From Sporosarcina sp. ANT_H38 (GTDB lineage Bacteria > Bacillota > Bacilli > Bacillales_A > Planococcaceae), in the NCBI RefSeq assembly GCF_008369195.1, contig NZ_VOBC01000005.1:1-64000 (forward strand): a DNA stretch of 64,000 bases, written 5' to 3'. The notes below the pieces were generated by a model that worked only from the letters and a program-made list of their open reading frames with translations, was not told where the DNA came from and did no database searches. Below, piece by piece: positions 7,466 through 17,352 of the stretch. Positions within the stretch are counted from its first letter, which is position 1, and every line of letters starts with the position of its first letter. Position numbers and translations under genes: made by a program.

Positions 7466-8862
7466 ACGAAGAGTGCGGTGTGTTTGGTATTTGGGGGCAT
7501 GATGATGCGGCGCAGATCAGTTATTATGGTCTGCACGCTTTACAACACCGGGGGCAAGAAGGAGCCGGTATCGTTACAAAGGAAGGCAAAAAGTTTCATG
7601 TGGTTAAAGGCGAAGGTCTTGTCAATGAAGTGTTTTCCGGCAATGAGATCAACGATTTAAAAGGAAATGCTGCAATCGCGCAAGTACGTTATTCGACGGA
7701 GAATGGCCGCGGAATTGAAAATGTTCAACCGCTTGTTTTCCGCTCAACAACAGGTAGTCTTTCGGTCGCTCACAATGGAAACATTGTGAACGCGGTCGAA
7801 CTACGAGAGCATCTTGAACGTCAAGGCAGTATTTTTCAGACGAATTCTGATACAGAAGTGCTGGCGCATTTAATTAAGAAAAGTAGCGGATCCTTAATGC
7901 AACGCGATCGTGTGAAAAAAGCATTGTCGATGTTAAAAGGTGCATTTGCATTTGTCATATTGACGGATGATGGATTAATGGTAGCACAGGATCCAAACGG
8001 TTTGCGTCCACTATCTCTTGGTAAATTGGGGGATGCATGGGTTGTGGCGTCTGAGACATGTGCGTTCGATATTATCGGCGCGGAATGGATTCGCTCAGTA
8101 GAGCCAGGAGAACTTATCATTATTAATGATAAAGGCATACAGTCGGATCGATTTGCACAAGCTGCAGACTCGGCTATGTGCTCGATGGAATACATCTATT
8201 TCGCACGCCCCGATTCGGATATTGACGGTATTAACATCCATTCAGCACGGAAACGTTGCGGCAAACAGCTTGCACGCGAAGTACATATCGAAGCAGACGT
8301 CGTCACAGGTGTACCCGATTCAAGCATTTCAGCGGCAATTGGATTTTCTGAGGAAAGTGGAATTCCCTATGAACTGGGTCTCATCAAAAATCGTTATGTT
8401 GGGCGCACGTTTATTCAACCGACACAGGAAATGCGTGAAAAAGGCGTGAAGATGAAACTTTCTCCAGTGCGTCAAGTTGTGAACGGTAAAAGAGTCGTTA
8501 TGGTGGATGATTCGATTGTTCGCGGCACCACTTCAAAAAGGATTGTCAATTTGTTGAAAGAAGCAGGTGCAACGGAAGTTCACGTAGTGATTGCGTCTCC
8601 ACCACTTGTCAGTCCGTGTTTTTATGGTGTTGATATTAGTACGGATTCAGAACTGATTGCAACAAACAGGACGAATGATGAAATTCGGGAACTGATCGGT
8701 GCAGATTCACTTACATTCCTATCTGCCGAAGGATTGATTGGAGCAATTGGAAGACCGGAAAAAACGAAAAATTGTGGACAATGCCTTGCATGCTTTACGG
8801 GAGAATATCCTACAGAAATCTATTCGGATACAGTTTTGCCATATAAAAAAGAAATTGTTTGA
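7441..8862 (+). CDS. purF: Amidophosphoribosyltransferase PurF
   Basis: PurF makes phosphoribosylamine from PRPP and glutamine, the first committed step. The 473-residue precursor has a short propeptide ([11 protein letters not shown]) before the catalytic Cys of CGVFGIWG. It also has the Ntn-hydrolase motifs [10 protein letters not shown] and AHNGN, and the PRPP loop [14 protein letters not shown]. Four Cys ligands for a 4Fe-4S cluster are visible ([21 protein letters not shown]). The start ATG 7441 has AAGGAG upstream and overlaps purL by 25 nt. Two usually conserved His are replaced (QVRYST for HVRYST, SPCFYG for HPCFYG), but the catalytic set seems complete. Confidence 0.96.
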   Translation: MLAELRGLNEECGVFGIWGHDDAAQISYYGLHALQHRGQEGAGIVTKEGKKFHVVKGEGLVNEVFSGNEINDLKGNAAIAQVRYSTENGRGIENVQPLVFRSTTGSLSVAHNGNIVNAVELREHLERQGSIFQTNSDTEVLAHLIKKSSGSLMQRDRVKKALSMLKGAFAFVILTDDGLMVAQDPNGLRPLSLGKLGDAWVVASETCAFDIIGAEWIRSVEPGELIIINDKGIQSDRFAQAADSAMCSMEYIYFARPDSDIDGINIHSARKRCGKQLAREVHIEADVVTGVPDSSISAAIGFSEESGIPYELGLIKNRYVGRTFIQPTQEMREKGVKMKLSPVRQVVNGKRVVMVDDSIVRGTTSKRIVNLLKEAGATEVHVVIASPPLVSPCFYGVDISTDSELIATNRTNDEIRELIGADSLTFLSAEGLIGAIGRPEKTKNCGQCLACFTGEYPTEIYSDTVLPYKKEIV

Positions 8863-8877
8863 TAGGGGGACTTATGC

Positions 8878-9936
8878 ATGTCGAAGGCTTATGAAAACGC
8901 AGGAGTAAATATCGAAGCTGGTTACGAGTCAGTTGAACGGATGAAATCCCATGTTGCGCGTACTGCACGTATTGGTGTTACGGGAACGTTCGGCGGTTTT
9001 GGCGGCATGTTCGATTTATCCGCACTTAATTATAAAGAGCCGGTTCTTATTTCCGGTACAGATGGTGTTGGTACAAAGTTGAAACTTGCGTTCATGGCAG
9101 ATAAGCATGACACGATTGGGATTGACTGTGTCGCTATGTGTGTTAACGACATTGTGGCTCAGGGTGCAGAACCTCTTTATTTCCTTGATTACATAGCGCT
9201 TGGAAAAGCTGTACCTGAAAAGGTCGAAGCGATTGTTAAAGGAATTGCGGATGGTTGTGTTCAGTCAGGCGCAGCATTAATTGGTGGAGAAACGGCTGAG
9301 ATGCCAGGACTTTACGAAGTTGATGAGTATGACCTTGCAGGTTTTGCCGTTGGTGCTTGTGAAAAGAGTAAAATCGTTACAGGTGAAAAAGTTGTTGCGG
9401 GTGACGTTCTTGTTGGCATCGCTTCAAGTGGTATTCATTCGAACGGTTTTTCACTAGTCCGTAAAATTGTAATCGAGGATCAAGGCTGTGAAATTGACGG
9501 TTTGATTGCCGGATACGAAGAGCTTGGAACGGTTGGCAACGCACTTCTTGAGCCAACGAAAATTTACGCTAAACCTGTACTTCAAATGCATAACGAACTC
9601 GATGTCCATTCAATGGGCCATATTACGGGCGGCGGCTTCTACGAAAACTTACCACGTATGTTGGTAGACGGATTCGGAGTGGAAATTGACCTTGGTTCAT
9701 GGCCGGTACTTCCAGTATTCAAAATGCTGAAAGAAAAAGGCGGATTGTTGGATAAAGATCTGTATAGCGTATTCAATATGGGTATTGGTTTTGTTGTTGC
9801 TATCCCTGAAGAACAAGCGAATGCTGCTCTTAAAATTGCAGCTGAGCACGGGGAAGAAGCATTCATTATCGGGCGAGTAATAGAAGGCGAAGGCGTTACA
9901 TTTACAGGTACGCATGACGGAAGTCTGGCCGAATGA
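8878..9936 (+). CDS. purM: Phosphoribosylaminoimidazole synthetase PurM
   Basis: PurM closes the imidazole ring of FGAM with ATP to give AIR, which feeds both purines and thiamine. The 352-residue protein carries the family hallmarks [54 protein letters not shown] and [15 protein letters not shown]. The ATG lies after GGGGGA, 15 nt past the purF stop. The stop overlaps the purN ATG. Active-site motifs look normal. Confidence 0.96.
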   Translation: MSKAYENAGVNIEAGYESVERMKSHVARTARIGVTGTFGGFGGMFDLSALNYKEPVLISGTDGVGTKLKLAFMADKHDTIGIDCVAMCVNDIVAQGAEPLYFLDYIALGKAVPEKVEAIVKGIADGCVQSGAALIGGETAEMPGLYEVDEYDLAGFAVGACEKSKIVTGEKVVAGDVLVGIASSGIHSNGFSLVRKIVIEDQGCEIDGLIAGYEELGTVGNALLEPTKIYAKPVLQMHNELDVHSMGHITGGGFYENLPRMLVDGFGVEIDLGSWPVLPVFKMLKEKGGLLDKDLYSVFNMGIGFVVAIPEEQANAALKIAAEHGEEAFIIGRVIEGEGVTFTGTHDGSLAE

Positions 9937-10505
9937 AACAGAAAATGAAGATTGCCATTTTCGCATCCGGAAGTGGCAGTAATTTTGCGGCGATTGAAGA
10001 AGCATGCAAAAAAGGTGAGTTGAACGCTGAAATCGTCCTCATGGTGACGAACAAACCTGAAGCATTTGTTGTTGAACGTGCTGAAAAAGCTAGCATTCCA
10101 GTTGCAGCGATTCTTCCAAAAGAGTTCGCAACGAAAGATGCGTACGAAGAAGCAATTCTTCATGCACTTCGTGAGTCTGGGGCGGAATGGCTGGTTCTTG
10201 CAGGTTATATGCGTCTTGTAGGGCCGGTACTATTGACGGCTTTTCCTTCTCACATCGTTAATATCCATCCCTCACTACTGCCTTCATTTCCTGGAAAAGA
10301 TGCGGTTGGGCAAGCAGTTTCGCATGGCGTGAAAGTAACGGGTGTAACCGTTCATCTTGTTGATGAAGGAATGGATACAGGTCAGATTCTTGCACAATGT
10401 GCTGTCGATGTCGTCGATGGAGATGAAGACAAAACTGCTGAAGCCATTCATGCTGTTGAACATGGTTTATATAAAGATACGTTAAACAAACTTTTTAGCC
10501 AGTAA
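9933..10505 (+). CDS. purN: Phosphoribosylglycinamide formyltransferase PurN
   Basis: PurN transfers formyl from 10-formyl-THF to GAR. The protein is 190 residues. The phosphate loop ASGSGSNF, the catalytic Asn and His in [12 protein letters not shown] and the Asp of DEGMDTG are present. It overlaps purM by ATGA; an internal ATG at 9945 (MKIAIFASG) is an alternative start. A 103-bp gap with part of a dispersed repeat separates it from purH. Confidence 0.95.
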   Translation: MKQKMKIAIFASGSGSNFAAIEEACKKGELNAEIVLMVTNKPEAFVVERAEKASIPVAAILPKEFATKDAYEEAILHALRESGAEWLVLAGYMRLVGPVLLTAFPSHIVNIHPSLLPSFPGKDAVGQAVSHGVKVTGVTVHLVDEGMDTGQILAQCAVDVVDGDEDKTAEAIHAVEHGLYKDTLNKLFSQ

Positions 10506-10590
10506 TGATAAAGGCTTGGGCCGGCAGGAAGTAGGTCATGCAGTCGTTGCGACAGGAAGTCGCGATTTTAGACTGCTATCCTAATATACA
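10506..10590. repeat. Partial dispersed repeat between purN and purH
   Basis: The segment GTTGCGACAGGAAGTCGCGAT (split here as GTTGCGACAGG and AAGTCGCGAT) parallels GTTGCGACAGGGCGTCGCGAT at 32242-32262. It can form the small hairpin GCGAC/GTCGC. It lies within the purine operon transcript. Confidence 0.5.
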
Positions 10591-10608
10591 AATTGGAGGG
10601 TTTTATTC

Positions 10609-12144
10609 GTGAAAAAACGTGCATTGCTTAGCGTGTCAGACAAAAACGGTATTTTGGAATTTGCCAAGGAATTGGAAAGTCTCGGTTACGAATTGTTATC
10701 TACAGGCGGAACAATGAAACATCTTGCAGACAATGGCGTCGCAGTGACGGCAGTCGATTCAGTAACTGGATTCCCTGAGATTATGGAAGGTCGCGTGAAA
10801 ACGCTCAACCCGATGATTCACGGAGGACTTCTTGCAAAACAAGACAATCCATCTCACATCTCGCAAATGCTAGAACACGGCATTCAGCCGATCGATGTTG
10901 TTTGTGTTAACTTGTATCCGTTTAAAGAAACAATTTCAAAACCAGATGTAACCAATGATGATGCAATAGAAAATATCGATATTGGTGGACCAGCGATGCT
11001 TCGTGCTTCTGCGAAAAACCATGCATACGTTACAGTTATCGTAGATGCAACAGATTACGATCAAGTACTTTCCGAAATCAAAGCTGATGGAAAAACGACA
11101 CTTGAAACGCGTAGACGTTTGGCTGCAAAAGTATTCCGTCATACAGCGGCATACGATGCGCTTATTGCTGGCTTCTTGACGGACCTTACTGGCGAAGAAT
11201 TCCCAGAGCAGGTTACTTATACATATGAACTAAAACAACCGCTTCGTTACGGAGAAAATCCACACCAAAAAGCAGCTTTCTATAGCCGTCCACTTGGTTC
11301 AGATTTCTCAATTGCGTACGCGAAACAATTGCACGGCAAAGAACTTTCATATAACAATATTCAAGATGCGAACGCAGCTATCCAGATCATCAAAGAATTC
11401 GATAAAGCAGCTGCAGTAGCGGTAAAACATATGAATCCATGTGGCGTTGGAACGGGCGAAACAATTTTCGACGCGTTCAATAAAGCATATGAAGCAGACT
11501 CGACGTCTATATTTGGCGGTATAATCGCATTGAACCGTGAAGTAGATGCTGCAACTGCTGAAAAATTAGCAGGGATCTTCCTTGAAATTATCATCGCACC
11601 TGCTTTCACGGAAGAAGCAATTGAAATTCTGACGAAGAAGAAAAATATTCGCTTGATGACAATTTCATTTGATCAACACAAAAAAGACAAATGGAATACA
11701 GTCTCAGTTGAAGGCGGATTGCTTATGCAAGAGCCGGATGCATACGGATTTGCGGATGCAGACATTCGTGTAGCGACAGACCGTCAGCCAACTGAAGCTG
11801 AATGGGAAGCGATGAAACTTGGTTGGGCAGTTGTTAAACATGTGAAGTCGAACGCAATTGTCGTCACTGATGACAATATGACACTCGGCGTTGGGGCAGG
11901 GCAGATGAACCGTGTTGGAGCAGCGAATATCGCGCTAACGCAAGCAGGAGAACGCGCTAAAGGTGCAGCACTTGCATCTGATGCATTCTTCCCAATGGAC
12001 GATACGGTCGAAGCAGCAGCGCAAGCTGGTATTACGGCAATTATTCAACCAGGCGGATCAGTGAAAGACGAAGATTCGATTAAAAAAGCTAATGAATATG
12101 GTATTACGATGGTGTTCACAGGCGTACGTCACTTCAAACATTAA
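10609..12144 (+). CDS. purH: Bifunctional AICAR formyltransferase / IMP cyclohydrolase PurH
   Basis: PurH carries out the last two steps to IMP. The 511-residue protein has an N-terminal MGS-like cyclohydrolase domain (about 1-150: [37 protein letters not shown]) and a C-terminal formyltransferase domain ([40 protein letters not shown], ending TGVRHFKH). The start is preceded by TTGGAGGG. One family-conserved site is changed: TLNPMIHGG instead of TLHPxIHGG. Its substrate AICAR normally comes from PurB, whose gene is not in this operon. Confidence 0.96.
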   Translation: MKKRALLSVSDKNGILEFAKELESLGYELLSTGGTMKHLADNGVAVTAVDSVTGFPEIMEGRVKTLNPMIHGGLLAKQDNPSHISQMLEHGIQPIDVVCVNLYPFKETISKPDVTNDDAIENIDIGGPAMLRASAKNHAYVTVIVDATDYDQVLSEIKADGKTTLETRRRLAAKVFRHTAAYDALIAGFLTDLTGEEFPEQVTYTYELKQPLRYGENPHQKAAFYSRPLGSDFSIAYAKQLHGKELSYNNIQDANAAIQIIKEFDKAAAVAVKHMNPCGVGTGETIFDAFNKAYEADSTSIFGGIIALNREVDAATAEKLAGIFLEIIIAPAFTEEAIEILTKKKNIRLMTISFDQHKKDKWNTVSVEGGLLMQEPDAYGFADADIRVATDRQPTEAEWEAMKLGWAVVKHVKSNAIVVTDDNMTLGVGAGQMNRVGAANIALTQAGERAKGAALASDAFFPMDDTVEAAAQAGITAIIQPGGSVKDEDSIKKANEYGITMVFTGVRHFKH

Positions 12145-12157
12145 GGAGAGATTTGCA

Positions 12158-13417
12158 TTGAATATACTCGTTATCGGGAGCGGTGGCCGCGAGCATGCGA
12201 TTGCCAGACAGTTCAATGTCTCCCCTTCAGTAAATAAAGTTTTTGTCGCACCTGGCAATGATGGCATGAAAAACGATGCTGAATGTGTGCAAATTGATGC
12301 ACTAGATTTTGAGGCGCTTGCTTCATTCGCACAAGAGAATCATGTTGACCTTACATTTGTCGGTCCTGAACAACCGCTTGGGGAAGGAATTGTTGATTAT
12401 TTTGCTGAACGCGGATTAACAGCATTCGGTCCAACGAAAGCGGCAGCCCTGATTGAAGGAAGTAAGTCATTCGCAAAAGAGCTTATGACAAAATACGATA
12501 TTCCAACAGCTGCGTACGGAACATTTACCGATGCAGAAGAAGCAAAAGCGTTTATCCGAGAAAATGGTGCACCAATTGTCGTTAAAGCAGACGGACTTGC
12601 AGCTGGAAAAGGTGTCATCGTTGCGATGACACTGGAAGATGCGCTTGAAGCTGTCGATGATATGATTGGCAACCAGAAGTTCGGGGAATCCTCGTCACGT
12701 GTCGTTATTGAAGAGTTTTTGGACGGTGAAGAGTTCTCCTACATGTCGTTTGTCCATGACGGTCAGATTTACCCGATGGTTATCGCACAGGATCATAAGC
12801 GTGCTTATGACGGTGATAGAGGACCGAATACGGGGGGCATGGGTGCTTATTCACCTGTCCCGCAAATTTCGGACGCAGCTGTGAAAGAAGCGTACGATAA
12901 AGTCGTTGTTCCGACAGTTGAAGCAATGGCTTCAGAAGGGACTCCGTTTACAGGTATTTTATATGCCGGTCTTATTTTGACTGAAAAGGGTCCGAAAGTA
13001 ATTGAGTTCAACGCACGTTTCGGCGATCCTGAGACGCAGGTCGTTCTTCCACGAATGGCATCCGACTTTGGTGAATTCATGACCGCACTTATGGATGGTA
13101 AACCGTTTGACTTGCAGTGGGATGACAATGCGATGTTAGGCGTTGTCATTGCTGCAGATAGATATCCAGGAGATGTAGTAAAAGGGGCTGCATTACCTGA
13201 TCTTGATATTTTGTCAGCACGAGGCTTAGAAGTCTTCCATGCAGGCACAAAATCGAATGGTGCAGGCTTCGTTGGTAATGGGGGACGCGTACTGCTCATT
13301 ACAGCAAAAGCAGATTCGTTGAAAGAAGCGCAGGTTGAGGTTTATAAAGGCTTGTCTCAATTAGAATGGAACGGATTCTTCTATAGACAGGATATTGGCT
13401 GGCGTACGTTTGAATAA
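12158..13417 (+). CDS. purD: Phosphoribosylamine-glycine ligase PurD
   Basis: PurD ligates glycine to phosphoribosylamine using ATP. I use the TTG at 12158, 9 nt after AAGGAG, giving 419 residues that begin with NILVIGSGGREHA, as in the family. It is an ATP-grasp enzyme with VAPGNDGM, IVVKADGLAAGKGV, AQDHKRAYDGDRGPNTGGMGAYSP and EFNARFGDPE motifs. It is the last gene of the operon, 13 nt after purH, and is followed by a strong terminator. Confidence 0.95.
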   Translation: MNILVIGSGGREHAIARQFNVSPSVNKVFVAPGNDGMKNDAECVQIDALDFEALASFAQENHVDLTFVGPEQPLGEGIVDYFAERGLTAFGPTKAAALIEGSKSFAKELMTKYDIPTAAYGTFTDAEEAKAFIRENGAPIVVKADGLAAGKGVIVAMTLEDALEAVDDMIGNQKFGESSSRVVIEEFLDGEEFSYMSFVHDGQIYPMVIAQDHKRAYDGDRGPNTGGMGAYSPVPQISDAAVKEAYDKVVVPTVEAMASEGTPFTGILYAGLILTEKGPKVIEFNARFGDPETQVVLPRMASDFGEFMTALMDGKPFDLQWDDNAMLGVVIAADRYPGDVVKGAALPDLDILSARGLEVFHAGTKSNGAGFVGNGGRVLLITAKADSLKEAQVEVYKGLSQLEWNGFFYRQDIGWRTFE

Positions 13418-13420
13418 ATG

Positions 13421-13462
13421 AAAAGACCACTAACTTAGTAATGAGTTAGTGGTCTTTTTCAC
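13421..13462 (+). terminator. Terminator of the purine operon
   Basis: A perfect 15-bp stem, AAAAGACCACTAACT / AGTTAGTGGTCTTTT, ends in a T tract immediately after purD. Confidence 0.92.
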
Positions 13463-13517
13463 GTTTACGAAACATCTAATCAAGTAATAAAGAAATAAGG
13501 ATGGATAGAATAATGAG

Positions 13518-13545
13518 TTGCAAAATTTACCAAATTATTTATACT
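13518..13545 (+). promoter_or_regulatory. Candidate promoter of the LytTR/ABC operon
   Basis: TTGCAA (13518-13523) and TATACT (13540-13545) are separated by 16 bp, 34 bp before the ATG at 13580, which has AAAGGTGAAG upstream. Confidence 0.45.
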
Positions 13546-13579
13546 TAAGGTGATGCTTTAACAGAAAGGTGAAGAGACA

Positions 13580-14617
13580 ATGGGTTTGCAATTTTCTAGC
13601 GTGGAGAAAAGATTAAATGATTCACTCATTTTCCCTGAATTTAACTTACATAGTGCTAGCCATCAAGTAACGGCGATTTACTCCAGTCTTAATGTACGTA
13701 ACACGCTTTTGCAGATGCTTACAAAGGAAATACCTATTTTAAATGGCGAAATATACATAAATGATGTAGAAATTTCAAAAGTAAATATTCCAGACATCGG
13801 TTTTGCATTGCTGAATGAAGGGCAATATGAGCGCTTAACAATTGCTGAAATGCTCAGTTTTTACCGTAAACTGTATAGTGCAGATATATCTACTACAGCG
13901 ATTTTACGCAAAGTTCACCTTGAAGAGAAGCGAAATATAAGGATAAATAAATTATCTTACTCGGAGCAAAAAAGAATCCAATTTGCGAAGTTACTCATTC
14001 AAAACCCTGAGCAGTTCATATTTGAAGAACCTGACCAAAACATCGATATAGAAACACAACGCGTATTGATTATAATGCTGGAAGAGCTGCGTGCTACAGG
14101 TAAAAGTGTATTAATAGTAACCGGTAATATGGAGAGTGCAGTCATTTTAGCGGATAAGGTTTTTAGGTTGGATGAAAAAGGTTTGCATGAAATTCAAATA
14201 GCCAGGGAATCTGAAGAGGACATTCCTCCAATTTCGGAAGCGAGTGCTGAAATAGATAAAACAGAAATTCAACCAGTCCGATTTGAAAAAATTCCTACGA
14301 AGGTAAATGAGAAAATTGTTCTCTTTGATCCACCCGAAATTGATTATATTGAAAGTAACGATGGACAATCTTCGCTTCATATTAACGGGGAGGCATTTCC
14401 GACGATGTTCACGATGAATGAGCTTGAGGAACGTTTACAACATTTCGGATTTTTCCGTTGCCATCGATCCTATATTGTTAACCTTCAAAAAGTTCGAGAG
14501 GTAATTACATGGACACGGAACAGTTACAGTCTCATTCTAGAAAATGAGAGAAAGTCGAATATCCCGCTGTCGAAAACAAAAATGGCTGAATTGAAAGTGA
14601 TGTTGGGCCTGAAATAA
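13580..14617 (+). CDS. Degenerate ABC-ATPase domain fused to a LytTR DNA-binding domain
   Basis: This 345-residue protein has two parts. Residues ~1-205 align in layout with an ABC ATPase but lack its motifs: the Walker A region reads IYSSLNVRNT, the signature reads KLSYSEQKR, and Walker B reads FIFEEPDQNID. Residues ~255-345 form a LytTR DNA-binding domain (MNELEERLQHFGFFRCHRSYIVN, ending IPLSKTKMAELK). It lies 118 bp upstream of an ABC-2 ATPase and permease. I infer an autoregulator of that exporter in which the ATPase-like part has become a sensor or an interaction module. Such fusions exist in other Bacillales; its ligand is unknown. Confidence 0.8.
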   Translation: MGLQFSSVEKRLNDSLIFPEFNLHSASHQVTAIYSSLNVRNTLLQMLTKEIPILNGEIYINDVEISKVNIPDIGFALLNEGQYERLTIAEMLSFYRKLYSADISTTAILRKVHLEEKRNIRINKLSYSEQKRIQFAKLLIQNPEQFIFEEPDQNIDIETQRVLIIMLEELRATGKSVLIVTGNMESAVILADKVFRLDEKGLHEIQIARESEEDIPPISEASAEIDKTEIQPVRFEKIPTKVNEKIVLFDPPEIDYIESNDGQSSLHINGEAFPTMFTMNELEERLQHFGFFRCHRSYIVNLQKVREVITWTRNSYSLILENERKSNIPLSKTKMAELKVMLGLK

Positions 14618-14735
14618 GCTCCGTTCACCTCCGAAAAGACTCTTTTCACGGGAAATATGCTGTTTTTCCATCGAAAACGGCTTAATCTGAAGATGTAGTA
14701 GCGAAAGTACATTTGCATATTTCAGGGGGAGAACA

Positions 14736-15584
14736 ATGGAAAACATCATCGAAGTTCAATCATTGGAGAAAGTTTTTGCGAATCAGACGGCACTTGAAGA
14801 CGTCAGTTTTTACGTTAAAAAGGGAGAGATTTTTGGATTTCTCGGACCGAGTGGTTCGGGAAAAACGACAACCATAAAAATACTAACGGGCCAATTAAAT
14901 CAGACAAGCGGAAAAGCGATCGTCTTCGGAGAAGCTGTTTCAAAAATGAAAAAGGGGAATTCAAGAAAGAAAATCGGCGTACTGACAGACAACAGTGGCT
15001 TGTATGGCAGGCTATCCATTTATGATAATTTGAAGCTCTATTGTGAGCTGTATGAAGTGTCGGAACAACGAATTGCTGAGGTGTTAGCACTTGTTAATTT
15101 AACTGATGAAAAGAAAAAAATTGTTTCCAAACTGTCCAAAGGGATGCTTCAGCGTGTGACACTTGCTCGAACACTCTTACATGAACCCGAGCTTCTATTT
15201 CTTGACGAACCGACGTCAGCGCTCGATCCGGTAAATTCGCAACATATTCATGAAGGGCTTCGTAAATTGCAAGCTCGTGGAACGACGATTTTCCTAACGA
15301 CACATGATATGAATGAAGCGGAATTGCTCTGTGATAGAGTCGCATTTCTAAACAAAGGACAAATCAGACTCATGGATGAGCCAGGGGCATTAAGAAAGCT
15401 CTATTCAGATTCAACGATGACTGTGGAGTTGAAAAACAATGAAAAAGTCGTGTTGAAGAGTACTTCGGTAGATGCTCAGCAAATGTTCAACTATATGTCA
15501 TCAAATCAAGTGGTCTCTATTCATTCAAATGAACCGACACTAGGCGATATTTTTGTAGAAGTGACAGGGAGGAAATTATCATGA
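14736..15584 (+). CDS. ABC transporter ATP-binding protein (ABC-2 type exporter)
   Basis: The 282-residue protein has all catalytic ABC motifs: Walker A GPSGSGKTT, a Q-loop region near DNSGLYGRLS, signature LSKGMLQR, Walker B LLFLDEPTSALD and switch His in TTHDMNEAE. About 70 extra residues at the C-terminus are typical of CcmA/DrrA-like exporters. GGGGGA precedes the ATG. It overlaps the permease gene by ATGA, so the two are translationally coupled. The substrate is unknown; the neighbouring LytTR protein suggests a drug, peptide or lipid exporter. Confidence 0.9.
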   Translation: MENIIEVQSLEKVFANQTALEDVSFYVKKGEIFGFLGPSGSGKTTTIKILTGQLNQTSGKAIVFGEAVSKMKKGNSRKKIGVLTDNSGLYGRLSIYDNLKLYCELYEVSEQRIAEVLALVNLTDEKKKIVSKLSKGMLQRVTLARTLLHEPELLFLDEPTSALDPVNSQHIHEGLRKLQARGTTIFLTTHDMNEAELLCDRVAFLNKGQIRLMDEPGALRKLYSDSTMTVELKNNEKVVLKSTSVDAQQMFNYMSSNQVVSIHSNEPTLGDIFVEVTGRKLS

Positions 15585-16291
15585 CATTTTCGATGAGGCG
15601 TATCAACGCCATCTTTCAGAAAGACTTCAAGGATATTTCAAGAAACTCAGCTGTTTCGGTTACAGTGCTGATGCCACTTATTATTGCATTTGTTATGGGC
15701 AAGATGGGTGATGATATTGCGATTGAAGCGCATTATATGGTCATCAATTTCTCAATGGTTATTGTTGGCTCGTTTGTTCAATGCAGTTTAATTGCTGAAG
15801 AGAAAGAGAAGAACACACTTCGCGGTTTAATGTTGTCTCCTGCTTCGACATTGGAAATACTCGGTGGAAAAAGTTTGTTAAGCTTGATAGCAACGATGAT
15901 TATTGTTGTAATCGGGGCTTTTTTTACGGGCTATCGACCAGAGCATTTTTTTGTTATAGCCATCGCAATCTTGTTTAGTTCTTTCTTTTTCATCGGTTTG
16001 GGAACGCTTCTTGGCTTGCTTGCTAAATCAGTTATGGAAGCTTCCGTGATTATTTTGCCCTTTATGTTTGTATTCAGCTTTGGATCGATGATTACGATGT
16101 TTGCAGATAAATATCCTATTTTGAATGTGGTGAATTATACACCGAATATGCAACTTATGGAAATTGCAGTAAAGGTTGAAAGTGGAATCGGATTCGGAGG
16201 AGTTTGGTTGAATTTAGGCATCATTACTCTTTGGATTATCGGTATTTTTGTTTTGACCATCATTGTGTTCAAGAAAAAAAGAATGGATTGA
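15581..16291 (+). CDS. ABC-2 type transporter permease
   Basis: The 236-residue integral membrane protein has about six hydrophobic segments: near 28-42, 55-72, 100-116, 125-150, 158-175 and 205-230. The first is VSVTVLMPLIIAFVMG and the last is IITLWIIGIFVLTIIVF. The motif EEKEKNTLRGLMLSP after the second segment is typical of ABC-2 permeases. It partners the ATPase at 14736. A degenerate intergenic repeat with no gene follows. Confidence 0.88.
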   Translation: MTFSMRRINAIFQKDFKDISRNSAVSVTVLMPLIIAFVMGKMGDDIAIEAHYMVINFSMVIVGSFVQCSLIAEEKEKNTLRGLMLSPASTLEILGGKSLLSLIATMIIVVIGAFFTGYRPEHFFVIAIAILFSSFFFIGLGTLLGLLAKSVMEASVIILPFMFVFSFGSMITMFADKYPILNVVNYTPNMQLMEIAVKVESGIGFGGVWLNLGIITLWIIGIFVLTIIVFKKKRMD

Positions 16292-16427
16292 TTCTATCCG
16301 TTCTCCTGCGAAGACGCCTTACTGGGGTAGCCGAAGTGATAGGACCGATAGTGATTTTCTATCAGGCTTATCGTGGGAGGCATCCCCAAGCGCCGTAGCG
16401 GATTCAATGGAATTTTTAGTGACCCAC

Positions 16428-17120
16428 CTACTCTGCCTTACAAATCCACCCACCAAACATATTCGTCGTGAAGAACTTAGCAATGTTCCCAAATCCAGCT
16501 TCTCTTAACAAACGAACAATCTCCTCTTCAGGAATGAAGGAAAGCTTCCGTACGGTTTTCTCCATTTCATCAACATCTGCTACAGTCAAATTTGTCGAAT
16601 CAAGCCAGTATGCTTTCCATAGAGCGAATAGCTCATTAAATGTCGGATCGCTTGGGTCACCGTACATGGATGCCATAACGAATGGTGCGCCAGGTGATAG
16701 GTGATGTCGGATCTTTTTCAGTAGCTTCCTTTTTTCATTGATATCTTCAATGAAATGGAGGACGAGCATACAGGTTGCAGCCCCGAACAGTTTCTCGTCT
16801 GTCACATCATTGACAGTTCCTTCGAAGAATTCCACCCGGTCATCCATCTTCAAATCGATTGCCTTCATTCTAGCGATATCAAGCATTGGCAGCGCGGGAT
16901 CCACTGCAGTAAATGTCCACTCGGGATTAGCGGGACCTAATGTAGCAAGTTCATTGCCGCCGCCCGCCCCAATTATCAATACACTTTCTTGTTGTGTTAT
17001 ATTCGCCCGAAGATAAGCCTGTACAAGTTTGAACATTGAATCGTAGGTGGGCAATGTTCGACGTACTCCTCTGTCGTATTCCATGGCCATTTCTTTATCA
17101 AACTGCATCTTGTCCGTCAT
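16428..17120 (-). CDS. Class I SAM-dependent methyltransferase
   Basis: The 230-residue protein has a Rossmann methyltransferase fold: motif I VLIIGAGGGNELA, the acidic motif II AVDPALPMLD, motif III region DRVEFFEGTVND and a motif IV-like ATCMLVLHFIED. The substrate cannot be told from sequence; the architecture resembles small-molecule methyltransferases of the UbiE/YqeM type. It is a lone gene on the minus strand between two + strand operons. The ribosome site upstream of the first ATG is weak, and the internal ATG (MQFDKEM) 12 nt later is an alternative start. Confidence 0.8.
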   Translation of the reverse strand: MTDKMQFDKEMAMEYDRGVRRTLPTYDSMFKLVQAYLRANITQQESVLIIGAGGGNELATLGPANPEWTFTAVDPALPMLDIARMKAIDLKMDDRVEFFEGTVNDVTDEKLFGAATCMLVLHFIEDINEKRKLLKKIRHHLSPGAPFVMASMYGDPSDPTFNELFALWKAYWLDSTNLTVADVDEMEKTVRKLSFIPEEEIVRLLREAGFGNIAKFFTTNMFGGWICKAE

Positions 17121-17300
17121 TTTATCAAATCCAATCGACTGTGATACTGTACTATTTCGTCAAAAGGTAGCAGAAACCTCTACTGCGTGAACGGTTTTGA
17201 GAGGTATCTTTCGAAGTAAGCAACATGCCCATCCCTAACTCCCCTCATTGATTATTTGAAACTTCAAAGATGTCTAGTGAACTCCCTATTTATTTCCTCA

Positions 17301-17327
17301 TTGCTATGCTACGATAAATAGTATAAT
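17301..17327 (+). promoter_or_regulatory. Candidate promoter of yerA
   Basis: TTGCTA (17301-17306) and TATAAT (17322-17327) are separated by a short 15-bp spacer. AAAGGAGAG follows, just before the ATG at 17353. Confidence 0.4.
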
Positions 17328-17352
17328 AGTTCAGTTAAAAGGAGAGAGTTGC

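Noticed and set aside
16292..16427. Degenerate intergenic repeat between the ABC-2 permease and the methyltransferase
   Set aside because: It vaguely resembles a Bacillales intergenic repeat (GCGCCGTAGCGGATTCAATGG-like end, written here in shortened form), but no second copy in the window allows boundaries to be drawn.
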